This document shows positions 56,945-64,000 of a stretch of DNA of 64,000 nt, one piece after another (positions within the stretch are counted from its first letter, which is position 1; every line of letters starts with the position of its first letter). The notes beneath the pieces are model-generated. The model made no database searches. It saw only the letters and a list, made by a program, of their open reading frames with translations, and was not told where the DNA came from. Location: NCBI RefSeq assembly GCF_014656215.1, contig NZ_BNBZ01000006.1:186001-250000 (forward strand), read 5' to 3'. The position numbers and the translations under genes were made by a program. The DNA is from Streptomyces zaomyceticus. Lineage in GTDB: Bacteria; Actinomycetota; Actinomycetes; Streptomycetales; Streptomycetaceae.

Positions 56945-57868
56945 TCAGAACGAGGGCGCGCCCTGCGGCTGCTGCGGCGGAATGCCCAGGGCGGCCGTGT
57001 ACTGCGAGAGCACCAGCTTGCCGATCGCCGGGTAGGCACCCAGCGGCTCGGCGGCGGCGCAGCCGGCCTCCTTCGTGGCCTCTTCGAGCAGGCCCTCGGC
57101 CAGCTCCGGGCCGATCAGGTACGGGGCGAGGGCCAGCTGCTCCGAACCGGCGGCGCGCAGCTGCTCGGCGACGGAGGTCATCGAGCCCTCCTGGTCGAGC
57201 GCGGCGGCCATCACCGGCACGGCGAGGCGCGCGGCGAGCAGCATGCCGGTGATCCCGGCGGCCTGCACGGCCTCCTCGCCGCCGACCGTGGCCAGGATGA
57301 TGCCGTCGGCCGCCGTCGCGACCGTGAACAGCCGGGCGCGGTCGGCGCGGGCCAGACCCGCCTCCGAGAGGCGGACGTGCAGCGCCTCGGCGAGCAGCGG
57401 GTGCGGGCCGAGGACATCGGTCAGCTCGGCGGTGTTGCCGGCGTCCATGACGACCTGGCGCACATGGCGCGTCTGGGCGCTGTCCGGGCCCGCGAGCAGC
57501 GGCACGACGACCGCGGCGGGACCGGCGGGGGCGCTGACCTCGCGGCCGGCGGCCACGGCCAGCTCGTAACGCTCGGTGCGCATCGCGGAGGCCGCGGAGA
57601 GCGCGGTCGCGAGCGACGGGAACTCGGTGTCGTCGCCCTCCAGGAATCCGATCAGGGCCTCGAGGCCGGGCAGCTCGGAACGGGCGATGCTCACGACCTC
57701 TTCGGCCAGCGAGCGTATGGCGGCGGAAGGCACGCCGGGCACAGCGAGAACCAGTGCGGGAGCGCCCTCGGGCGCCGCCGCGGGTTCGGGGCGACGGTGC
57801 CGCCCGGACTGACGGGGTCGAGGCATTCGTACAGGCAGGCCGGAAGCAGGCCCAGTGGGGGAGCTCAT
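56945..57868 (-). CDS. CbiX-like (sirohydrochlorin chelatase family) protein lacking active-site histidines
   Basis: 307 residues from ATG 57868. Two CbiX repeats can be traced: the first begins PALVLAVPGVPSAAIRSLAEEV, the second ARLFTVATAADGIILATVGGEEAVQ. Class II chelatases have HGSRDP at the first turn and conserved His downstream; here the first turn is PGVPSA and the second ATAADG, so the metal-binding histidines are absent. LGPHPLLAEALHVRL is retained. TAGCAT lies 8 nt before the ATG, suggesting a leaderless transcript. Probably a non-catalytic paralogue. Confidence 0.8.
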   Translation of the reverse strand: MSSPTGPASGLPVRMPRPRQSGRHRRPEPAAAPEGAPALVLAVPGVPSAAIRSLAEEVVSIARSELPGLEALIGFLEGDDTEFPSLATALSAASAMRTERYELAVAAGREVSAPAGPAAVVVPLLAGPDSAQTRHVRQVVMDAGNTAELTDVLGPHPLLAEALHVRLSEAGLARADRARLFTVATAADGIILATVGGEEAVQAAGITGMLLAARLAVPVMAAALDQEGSMTSVAEQLRAAGSEQLALAPYLIGPELAEGLLEEATKEAGCAAAEPLGAYPAIGKLVLSQYTAALGIPPQQPQGAPSF

Positions 57869-58008
57869 GGCGCCGCATGCTACTGGTTTCGCCCGGTGCG
57901 CCGTCGGTTGAGGTGCACTCACGCGCCTTCTGCCCCCCTATGTCCCCCTTGGATGTGCCCCCTGCGGCCGTCATGGCCCCACGCACCGCCTCCTACCTGG
58001 GCCGATGC

Positions 58009-59103
58009 CTATGCCGTGGGCACCTCGTCCCCGAACAGGCGGAGCAGGGAGACGTCCTCCGGCAGCCGCAGAGTGCCGGTGGCGAGCGCCGCCGCGAGGG
58101 TGACGGCCCCGGCGAGCGGATCCCCCGCGGGGGCCACCGTCCGGGCCCTCGGGATCCGCTCCCCGAGTGCGGCACGCAGCGGTACGAGCAGGGGGTCGCC
58201 CATCTTGAACAGGCCCCCGGTCAGCGCCACCAGCGCCCCGGGCGCGGCCGGACACACCGCCTCGGCGGCCTCGGCGACATGATCGGCGGCCCGCACCAGG
58301 ATGTCCGCGGCCACCGGGTCCTCGGCGGCACACCGCCCCACTTCGGGGGCGAAGGAGGCCAGCACCGCCGGCCGGTCCGTACGGGGATAGAGGGCGCCCG
58401 GCAGGCCCGCCGCCGGACCGAAGAGCTTCTCGGCCCGGGCCAGGAGCGCCGCCGAACCGCCGCGCCGCCCGTCGTACGCGCGCATCGCCGCCTCGAGGCC
58501 CGCCCTGCCGATCCAGGCGCCGCTGCCGCAGTCGCCGAGGAGGTGACCCCAGCCGTCGGCACGGCGCCAGGACGTCAGGTCGGTGCCGAGCGCGATCATC
58601 CCCGTACCACCGGCGACGACGGCCCCGGGGCGCTGCCCGAGCGCCCCGGCGTACGCGGTGACCGCGTCGGCCGCGAGAGCGAGCCGCCGCACCCCCCAGG
58701 CCTCGGCGAAGGCGCCCGGCAGTTCGGCTCTCAGCTCGTCCCCGAGCGTCGCCATCCCGGCGGCGCCCACGGCCACGGCGACGAGCGGTCGTCCGCCGTG
58801 AGGCTCCGTCAGGGCGTGGACGGCCGGCAGGACCTGGTCGAGGAAGTGCCGGGCGGAGATCCCGCCCGGGCCGGTCCGCACCGGTTCCCGCGAGGTGCGG
58901 GTGTCGAGAACCGTCCCGGTCTCCGCCTCGGCGAGCGCGATCCGGAGGCCCGAACCACCGGAGTCGACGCCGACGACCAGGCCGTCGACGACCTGGCCGC
59001 CGGCGGATTCGGCGGCGCTGGAGGCGGTGGATTCGGCGGAGGCGGTGGGGCCGGAGGGGGCGGAGGCGTCGGAGGCGTCGGAGGGGTCGTTCACGGAGAC
59101 CAC
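58009..59103 (-). CDS. BadF/BcrA ATPase-family N-acetylglucosamine kinase-like protein
   Basis: 364 residues from GTG 59103 (GAGGA 9 nt upstream). ASKHA fold: phosphate-1 VVGVDSGGSGLRIAL, ADAVTAYAGALGQRPGAVVAGGTGMIALG and GWGHLLGDCGSGAWIGRAGLEAAM (the adenosine and sugar loops), ALTGGLFKMGDPLL near the end. Closest to the N-acetylglucosamine/muramyl kinases of the BadF/BadG family. The first 40 residues are an Ala/Ser/Asp-rich repeat region (SDASDASAPSGPTASAESTASSAAESA). Near the DasR-regulated lactonase, but it has no visible dre site of its own. Confidence 0.85.
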   Translation of the reverse strand: MVSVNDPSDASDASAPSGPTASAESTASSAAESAGGQVVDGLVVGVDSGGSGLRIALAEAETGTVLDTRTSREPVRTGPGGISARHFLDQVLPAVHALTEPHGGRPLVAVAVGAAGMATLGDELRAELPGAFAEAWGVRRLALAADAVTAYAGALGQRPGAVVAGGTGMIALGTDLTSWRRADGWGHLLGDCGSGAWIGRAGLEAAMRAYDGRRGGSAALLARAEKLFGPAAGLPGALYPRTDRPAVLASFAPEVGRCAAEDPVAADILVRAADHVAEAAEAVCPAAPGALVALTGGLFKMGDPLLVPLRAALGERIPRARTVAPAGDPLAGAVTLAAALATGTLRLPEDVSLLRLFGDEVPTA

Positions 59104-59222
59104 GGTGCACCGTCCTCGCAGGGGGTGGGGCGGGGGAGTGGGCGAAGTGGGCGGAGTCTAGGGGGTGGCTCCGGCAGCCGCCCGGGCCGGGGTGTCACTG
59201 TAGGCCGGTAGAGTGACGGACT

Positions 59223-59900
59223 GTGACAGCGCGACCGTTGAACGAACTGGTGGAGCCCGGCTGGGCGGAGGCCCTGAGCCCCGTGGCGGGGCGGGTGGCC
59301 GAGATGGGCGACTTCCTGCGTGCGGAGATCGCCGCGGGCCGGACGTATCTGCCCGCCGGACAGAACGTGCTGCGCGCGTTCCAGCAGCCCTTCGACGAGG
59401 TGCGGGTCCTGATCGTCGGTCAGGATCCCTACCCGACACCGGGGATGGCGATCGGGCTGAGCTTCGCGGTCGCGCCCGAGGTCCGGTCGCTGCCGGGGAG
59501 CCTGGAGAACATCTTCAGGGAGCTGCACACCGATCTCGGGATGCCGCGTCCCTCGAACGGCGACCTGACCCCCTGGACCCGCCAGGGTGTCCTCCTCCTC
59601 AACAGGGCGCTGACCACCGCCCCGCGCAAGCCGGCCGCGCACCGGGGCAAGGGCTGGGAAGAGGTGACCGAGCAGGCCATCCGCGCGCTGGCGGCCCGGG
59701 GCAAGCCCCTGGTGTCGATCCTGTGGGGCCGTGACGCCCGCAACGCCCGCCCGCTCCTCGGTGACCTGCCGGCGATCGAGTCCGCTCACCCGTCCCCGAT
59801 GTCGGCGGACCGCGGCTTCTTCGGCTCGCGCCCCTTCAGCCGTGCGAACGAACTGCTCCTGAACCAGGGCGCCCAGCCCGTGGACTGGCGTCTGCCCTGA
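59223..59900 (+). CDS. ung: uracil-DNA glycosylase, family 1
   Basis: 225 residues. Catalytic water-activating loop GQDPYPTPG with Asp68; uracil specificity motif [11 protein letters not shown]-intercalation loop [14 protein letters not shown] with His189. All family-1 residues are present. It excises uracil from DNA. GTG 59223 sits 8 nt after TAGAGT (59209-59214), consistent with a leaderless transcript. The gene is divergent from the kinase-like gene at 59103. Confidence 0.96.
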   Translation: MTARPLNELVEPGWAEALSPVAGRVAEMGDFLRAEIAAGRTYLPAGQNVLRAFQQPFDEVRVLIVGQDPYPTPGMAIGLSFAVAPEVRSLPGSLENIFRELHTDLGMPRPSNGDLTPWTRQGVLLLNRALTTAPRKPAAHRGKGWEEVTEQAIRALAARGKPLVSILWGRDARNARPLLGDLPAIESAHPSPMSADRGFFGSRPFSRANELLLNQGAQPVDWRLP

Positions 59901-59984
59901 CCGCCGGCCCCCTCCGTGGAGGAGGGGACGACGGGTGACCGGCCCGGGCGACCGCGTATCGATCGTGCGGTGGCTGTGCTCGGC

Positions 59985-61067
59985 TCAGAGCACGGCCGCC
60001 CGCACGCACAGCACGTCCGGCAGGTGCTCGGCGAGGAGCCGCCAGCTGTCGCCGTCGTCCGCGCTCGCGTACACCTCGCCGTTGCGGTTGCCGAAGTACA
60101 CACCCGCCGGGTCGGCGTCGTCCGTACACAGGGCGTCCCGGAGCACCGTGCCGTAGTGGTCGCCCTCGGGCAGGCCCCGGGTCAGCGGCTCCCAGCTGGC
60201 TCCGGCATCGGTCGTGCGGTAGACCCGGCACCGGCGGCCCGCGGGGACCCGGTCGGAATCCGCGGTGATGGGGAAGACATAGGCGGTGTCCGGGCGGTGG
60301 GGGTGCGCGGCGACCGCGAAGCCGAAGTCGGAGGGCAGCCCGGAACCGATGTCGGTCCAGCTGGCGCCCGCGTCGTCGCTGCGGAAGACCCCCCAGTGGT
60401 TCTGGAGGTAGAGCCGGTCCAGGTTGCCCGCGTCCTGCGCGATCTTGTGGACGCACTGCCCGAACTCGGGGTGGGGGTCGGGCAGGAAGACGGCGGACAC
60501 GCCCTGGTTGGAGGGCGCCCAGGCGGCCCCGCCGTCCCGTGAGCGGAACACCCCGGCCGTCGACACCGCGACCGTGAGGGCCTCGGGGGCACGGGGATCG
60601 GTCACCACCGTGTGCACGGCCTCGCCGCCCCCGCCCGGCACCCACTGGGAGCGGGTCGGGTGCTCCCACAGGGGGCGGACGAGCTCGAAGGACTCCCCGC
60701 CGTCCGCCGACCGGAAGAGCGCGGCCGGTTCCGTCCCCGCGTACACGACGCCGGGGGAGTGTTCCGGAGCCGGGTGCAGCTGCCAGACACGCTCGAGCGA
60801 GGCTCCGGTGTCCTCGGGGAACTTGACCGCCGGCCGGGCCGGTTCGGTCCAGCTCTTGCCGAGGTCGTCGGAGTGGAAGACGGAGGGGCCCCAGTGGGTG
60901 CTGTCCCCGCCCACGAGCAGGCGCGGGGTCGGCCCCCGTGTGTCGATGGCGACCGAGTAGACCGCCTGCGCGGGGAAGGCCGGATCGTCGAACTCCCATC
61001 GGCCGTCGTGCCTGCGGCCGATGAAGAGCCCCTTGCGGGTACCTACGGTGAGAAGTACGTCGGGCAT
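59985..61067 (-). CDS. BNR/Asp-box beta-propeller protein (sialidase/glycosidase-like)
   Basis: 360 residues from ATG 61067 with GGAGG 8 nt upstream. Starts LLTVGTRKGLFIGRRHDGRWEFDDPAFPAQAVYSVAID. Asp-box (S-x-D-x-G-x-x-(W/F)) repeats: SDDLGKSW, SADGGESF, SRDGGAAW, SDDAGASW, TTDAGASW and SADDGDSW. It is a VPS10/sortilin-like or exo-alpha-sialidase-like propeller, but without the sialidase FRIP motif or catalytic triad I can point to. No signal peptide is seen, so enzymic activity outside the cell is unlikely. Confidence 0.82.
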   Translation of the reverse strand: MPDVLLTVGTRKGLFIGRRHDGRWEFDDPAFPAQAVYSVAIDTRGPTPRLLVGGDSTHWGPSVFHSDDLGKSWTEPARPAVKFPEDTGASLERVWQLHPAPEHSPGVVYAGTEPAALFRSADGGESFELVRPLWEHPTRSQWVPGGGGEAVHTVVTDPRAPEALTVAVSTAGVFRSRDGGAAWAPSNQGVSAVFLPDPHPEFGQCVHKIAQDAGNLDRLYLQNHWGVFRSDDAGASWTDIGSGLPSDFGFAVAAHPHRPDTAYVFPITADSDRVPAGRRCRVYRTTDAGASWEPLTRGLPEGDHYGTVLRDALCTDDADPAGVYFGNRNGEVYASADDGDSWRLLAEHLPDVLCVRAAVL

Positions 61068-61411
61068 GGCTACCGCCTCCAGGACGCCGTTGTCGCGGAT
61101 ACGGGCCAGTCTGCACCCGGCCACTGACAACAGCCCCCGGACACGGCGTCCGGCACCGCCCGGCCGGAGCCGGTGGTGCCGGAAGAGGGGCCCGCGGTGC
61201 CGGAATCGGGCTTCGCGCTCCCGGAGGGCCCGTGCGGTGCCGAAGGGGCGACGGGGCGCGACCATGGCGCTTCACAGCCGCGGCCCCGTCGCAGCCGGGC
61301 CTCCTCACAGCCGGGCCCGGTCACGACGGCGCCCGGTCACGACGGCGCCCGGTCACGAGGGCGCCGCGTCACGACGGCGCCCGGCATCGACGGCGCCCGG
61401 TCGCGGGTCGC
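61068..61411. other. 344-bp gap with a 16-bp tandem repeat
   Basis: Region between the BNR and OYE genes. It contains the repeat at 61316-61395 and a region rich in CCGGA/GTGCCGGAA fragments. No gene or RNA is evident. Confidence 0.6.
61316..61395 (+). repeat. five copies of a 16-bp tandem repeat
   Basis: CCCGGTCACGACGGCG is repeated with small changes at 61316, 61332, 61348, 61364 and 61380 (exact 16-bp period). The first two are perfect; the third to fifth carry one to three changes each. Confidence 0.88.
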
Positions 61412-62497
61412 TCAGATCGCCCAGGCGTACTGCGGCGGGGCGGCGTGCGTCTCGGCGCCCAGGTCGCGGGCGGCGCGGCGGGCCCAGGAGGCGTCCCGCA
61501 GCAGCTCGCGGCCGAGGAGTACCGCGTCGGCCTCGCCGTTGGCGACGATCTTCTCGGCCTGCTCGCTCTCGGTGATCAGACCGACGGCGGCCACCGGCAG
61601 TCCGGTCTCCGCCTTGACGCGGGCGGCGAAGGGCACCTGGTAGCCGGGCCCCACCGGGATCTCGGCCGGTCCGCCGTTGCCGCCGCTGGAGACGTCGAGG
61701 AGGTCGACGCCGTGCTCGCGGAGCAGCGCGGCGAACCGCACGGTCTCGTCGGCCGTCCAGCCCTGCTCCTCGAGCCAGTCGGTGGCCGAGATGCGGAAGA
61801 AGACGGGGAGTTCCTCGGGCCACACGGCCCGCACGGCGTCGACGATCTCCAGGGCGAGGCGGGTCCGGTTCTCGAAGGAACCGCCGTACGCGTCGGTCCG
61901 GTGGTTGCTGTGCGGGGAGAGGAACTCGCCGATGAGGTAGCCGTGGGCGCCGTGCACCTCGACGACCTGGAAGCCGGCGTCGAGGGCGCGGCGGGCCGCG
62001 GCCTCGAACTGCCCGGTGATCTCCCGGATCTTCTCGACGGTCAGCTCGGTCGGCACCGGGTAGCCGTCGGCGAACTCGACGGGGCTCGGCGCGACGGGCT
62101 GCCAGCCGGTTCCGCCCTCGGGGACGGGCCCGCGGCCCTCCCAGGGGCGCTTGGTCGAGGCCTTGCGTCCCGCGTGCCCGATCTGGATGCCGGGCACGGT
62201 GCCGTGGTCCTTGAGGAAGGCGGCGATCCGCCCCAGGGCCTCGGTCTGGGTGTCGTTCCAGAGGCCGAGGTCCGCCGGGCTGATCCGGCCCTCGGGGGAG
62301 ACCGCCGTGGCCTCCACCAGGATCAGCCCGGTGCCGCCGGTGGCCCGGGAGGCGTAGTGGGCGAAGTGCCAGTCCGTGGCCACGCCCGCGTTCGGTCCGG
62401 TCTCGTCCGCCGAGTACTGGCACATGGGCGCCATCCAGACCCGGTTGGGCACGGTCAGCGACCGCAGGGTGTAGGGCTGGAACAGGGCTGCGCTCAT
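61412..62497 (-). CDS. Old Yellow Enzyme family (YqjM-like) NADH:flavin oxidoreductase
   Basis: 361 residues from ATG 62497 with GGAG 6 nt upstream. OYE core: PNRVWMAPMCQYSADE, GGTGLILVEATAVSPEGRIS, IQIGHAGRKAST, VEVHGAHGYLIGEFLSPHSNHRTDAYGGSFENRTR, DVSSGGNGG and ADAVLLGRELLRD. It reduces activated C=C bonds (enones, maleimides) using NADPH and FMN. Divergent from an ArsR regulator across a shared operator region, so it is probably an inducible stress-response reductase. Confidence 0.94.
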   Translation of the reverse strand: MSAALFQPYTLRSLTVPNRVWMAPMCQYSADETGPNAGVATDWHFAHYASRATGGTGLILVEATAVSPEGRISPADLGLWNDTQTEALGRIAAFLKDHGTVPGIQIGHAGRKASTKRPWEGRGPVPEGGTGWQPVAPSPVEFADGYPVPTELTVEKIREITGQFEAAARRALDAGFQVVEVHGAHGYLIGEFLSPHSNHRTDAYGGSFENRTRLALEIVDAVRAVWPEELPVFFRISATDWLEEQGWTADETVRFAALLREHGVDLLDVSSGGNGGPAEIPVGPGYQVPFAARVKAETGLPVAAVGLITESEQAEKIVANGEADAVLLGRELLRDASWARRAARDLGAETHAAPPQYAWAI

Positions 62498-62530
62498 GAC
62501 GGACTCCGTTTCGGGATGCCTCGATGGACG

Positions 62531-62588
62531 GTAGTACGATAACCATCGTAGTACGGCACCTGTCAAACTACGAGGGTTCTCGTACAAT
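62531..62588. promoter_or_regulatory. divergent operator/promoter between the OYE and ArsR genes
   Basis: Operator 1 (62531-62554): GTA-G-TACGAT-AACC-ATCGTA-G-TAC, near perfect. Operator 2 (62570-62583): ACGAG-GGTT-CTCGT, perfect. TACAAT (62583-62588) is the -10 box for the ArsR gene. On the minus strand TTGACA (62560-62565) with an 18-bp spacer to TTATCG is a candidate promoter for the OYE gene. Repression by the ArsR protein is likely. Confidence 0.7.
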
Positions 62589-62621
62589 GATCGGTATCCC
62601 GGATGAAGTGGAGCCGCCGTC

Positions 62622-62987
62622 ATGACGACCGCCACCAGCCCTCGCGCTCTCGAACACCCCACGCGCGACCAGATCCGTCTGGAGGCCGTGCTGCACGCGC
62701 TCTCGGACCCGGTGCGTCTGCTGATCGTGCGGGACATGGCGCGTGAGCGCGCCGAGTTGAGCTGCTCGTACTTCGACCTCCCGGTGACCAAGTCCACGAC
62801 GACGCACCACTTCCGGGTGCTGCGCGAGGGGGGAGTCATCCGGCAGACGTACCGCGGTACGGCCAAGCTCAACGCCCTGCGCGAGGACGACCTCGAAGCC
62901 CTCTTCCCCGGCCTCCTCGGCGCCGTCCTCGCGGCGGCCGGCGCCCAGGCCGCCCGCGAGGGCGAGCCCGGCGCGCAGCTCTCCTGA
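62622..62987 (+). CDS. ArsR-family transcriptional regulator
   Basis: 121 residues from ATG 62622 with GGAG 8 nt upstream. Winged helix: RLEAVLHALSDPVRLLIVRDMARERAELSCSYFDLPVTKSTTTHHFRVLREGGVIRQTYRGTAKLNALREDDLEALFPGLLGAVL. SCSYFDLPVTKSTTTHHF is typical of the YczG/thiol-sensing branch of ArsR regulators; Cys is available for redox sensing. It is divergent from the OYE gene and probably represses it, releasing it upon electrophile stress. Confidence 0.92.
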   Translation: MTTATSPRALEHPTRDQIRLEAVLHALSDPVRLLIVRDMARERAELSCSYFDLPVTKSTTTHHFRVLREGGVIRQTYRGTAKLNALREDDLEALFPGLLGAVLAAAGAQAAREGEPGAQLS

Positions 62988-63121
62988 GGGGGCCGCGTCG
63001 AAGGTCGCGCCGCCCATGAGGCCGAGGGCGGCGCCCGCGTACCCGTGAGGCCGAGGGCGGCGCCGGGTGCCCGCGGGGCCGGGTCGACGCGAATCGGCCC
63101 GGGCGGACGCGGCGCCCCGGC

Positions 63122-63772
63122 CTAGAGTGACCGCATTCTGCCGATCTCCGCGGTCTGCTGGGCGATCACGTCGTTCGCCATCTCCTCCACCAGGACGTTG
63201 TTGCCGTTGCCGAGCACCTCGGCGGCCATCGTCACCGCCCCTTCGTGGTGTGTGATCATCAGCCTCAGGAACAGCTCGTCGAAGGCCTTGCCCTTCGCGT
63301 TCCTCAGCTCCTTCAGCTGCGCCTCGGTCGCCATGCCCGGCATCGAGTGATGGTCGTGGCCCGCTTGTTCGCGTGGTCCACCGTTGTTTTTCAGCCAACC
63401 TTCCATCGCGCCGATCTCCGGCTGCTGCGCTGCCGCGATGCGCTCCGCCACCTTCTTCACCTTGGAGGAGCCCGCCCGCTCCGGGGCCAGTGCCGTCATG
63501 GTCAGGGCCTGTCGGTGGTGCACGATCATCATCTGCGCGTAGGTGAAGTCCGCGCTGTTGGGGCTCTCGTCCGGGAGCAGCCGGGCGGCCTCCTCGGGGG
63601 ATATCCGCCTGGCCGGTTCACCGGGCTTTCCCGGTGCGACCACCGTGGTCCCGGTCGAGGCCCCGGCCTCCGGCGCGCCCTTGTCGGGCCCCGACTCGCA
63701 GGCGGCCAGGGCGAGTACGGCGAGGGCGGACAGGGCCACGGTGACGACGGCACGCTGACGGCGGATCAACAA
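63122..63772 (-). CDS. DUF305 lipoprotein
   Basis: 216 residues from TTG 63772 with GGAGG 5 nt upstream; TTG 63769 is possible. The signal peptide ends in lipobox LAAC (Cys24). Two copies of a His-rich ferritin-like motif: DFTYAQMMIVHHRQALTMTAL and ELFLRLMITHHEGAVTMAAEV, plus GHDHHSMPGM. DUF305 proteins are secreted copper- or metal-linked proteins. The His-rich stretch suggests copper binding, an inference. Start is TTG, rare but supported by a strong ribosome site. Confidence 0.88.
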   Translation of the reverse strand: MLIRRQRAVVTVALSALAVLALAACESGPDKGAPEAGASTGTTVVAPGKPGEPARRISPEEAARLLPDESPNSADFTYAQMMIVHHRQALTMTALAPERAGSSKVKKVAERIAAAQQPEIGAMEGWLKNNGGPREQAGHDHHSMPGMATEAQLKELRNAKGKAFDELFLRLMITHHEGAVTMAAEVLGNGNNVLVEEMANDVIAQQTAEIGRMRSL

Positions 63773-63948
63773 CGCGACCTCCAGTTGTTCTTGCGGGGAC
63801 TGTGACCGTTCCTAGCACTTTTCTCGGGGCGACCGATCAAAAACCTTCATTACGTCTGTGTTGCCATCTGTTGAGATGTGCACGGCAAGGAAGATACTGC
63901 CGGGGTCCAACACCCGTTCAAGGCTGAACGGATACCAGGGAGGACGGA

Positions 63949-64000
63949 GTGACTTCGTTGCGTACCCCGCGTACCACGACCACCACGCGCGACCCGCGTG
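63949..64000 (+). CDS. N-terminus of an unidentified protein, cut by the window edge
   Basis: GTG 63949 has GGAGG 5 nt upstream and reads VTSLRTPRTTTTRDPR before the edge. A Thr/Arg-rich start fits a signal peptide or an LVIVD-repeat protein, a common neighbour of DUF305 genes. A TTGAGA-N16-GATACT promoter lies around 63873-63900. Confidence 0.5.
   Translation, partial: MTSLRTPRTTTTTRDPR

Noticed and set aside
1..64000. tRNA, rRNA or insertion sequence
   Set aside because: No cloverleaf, rRNA core or transposase motif was noticed in any intergenic region.

Overview
The window is about 72 % GC with strong GC3 bias, GTG/TTG starts, many leaderless-looking transcripts and actinobacterial families (large LuxR/LAL regulator, SpoIIE-type PP2C phosphatase, Ser/Thr kinase, PadR, PaaX, TerD, FUSC, SHOCT proteins, iron boxes of the DmdR/IdeR type and a DasR-type operator). 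It reads as a chromosomal segment of a Streptomyces or a close relative. I see no rRNA, tRNA, transposase, integrase or CRISPR array. Variable-looking traits are limited to gene remnants and short tandem repeats.

Layout. 1-1.7 kb (minus): sulfonate operon end with a 27-residue cysteine-containing leader peptide, a small frame, an SsuB-like ATPase with eroded motifs, and the start of SsuD. 1.8-5.7 kb (plus): ferric-siderophore ABC operon under an iron box (ATPase, lipoprotein, fused FecCD permease). 5.8-11 kb: nitrobindin, S9 oligopeptidase, a LuxR/TrmB-like regulator and aminopeptidase P. 11-14 kb: PaaX-like regulator plus GNAT, divergent from a DUF418 membrane protein. 14.2-17.3 kb: a tight three-gene redox cassette (SnoaL-like protein, CrtI-like flavoprotein, FNR reductase with a fused plant-type [2Fe-2S] domain), the least explained operon here. 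17.5-23.3 kb: STAS protein, NarL-type two-component pair and a MacB-like ABC exporter. 23.3-28 kb: PadR regulator, promoter with a perfect operator-like palindrome, DUF2306 and other membrane proteins, a methyltransferase and an isochorismatase-like hydrolase.

28-31.3 kb is a decayed zone: a TetR C-terminal remnant, an ArsR remnant beside an intact ArsR, an odd STAS protein, and an AhpD-like gene under a 17-bp perfect palindrome resembling CsoR/CstR operators. 31.5-35.4 kb holds a GNAT, an AraC/DUF2000 divergent pair and a TerD fusion protein. 35.7-45.4 kb is signalling-rich: a LAL regulator, a Ser/Thr kinase translationally coupled to a large helical-repeat protein, a 715-bp gene-free stretch with tandem repeats and G-quadruplex motifs, and a PAS-PAS-GAF-PP2C phosphatase. 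45.5-55.5 kb: a HTH-TOBE protein, Lrp regulator, DUF4279, coiled-coil, immunity-like, DUF6332, PRC-barrel, BrkB, PPOX, PH-SHOCT and FUSC proteins. 55.6-64 kb: a lactonase behind a DasR-like site, an inactive-looking CbiX paralogue, an N-acetylglucosamine-kinase-like protein, uracil-DNA glycosylase, a BNR-repeat protein, an Old Yellow Enzyme divergent from an ArsR regulator, and a DUF305 lipoprotein.

Functionally the neighbourhoods are small autonomous operons. Each regulator usually lies next to its probable target (PaaX/GNAT, PadR/DUF2306, AraC/DUF2000, ArsR/OYE, two-component/ABC), often separated by perfect GC-rich bidirectional terminators.
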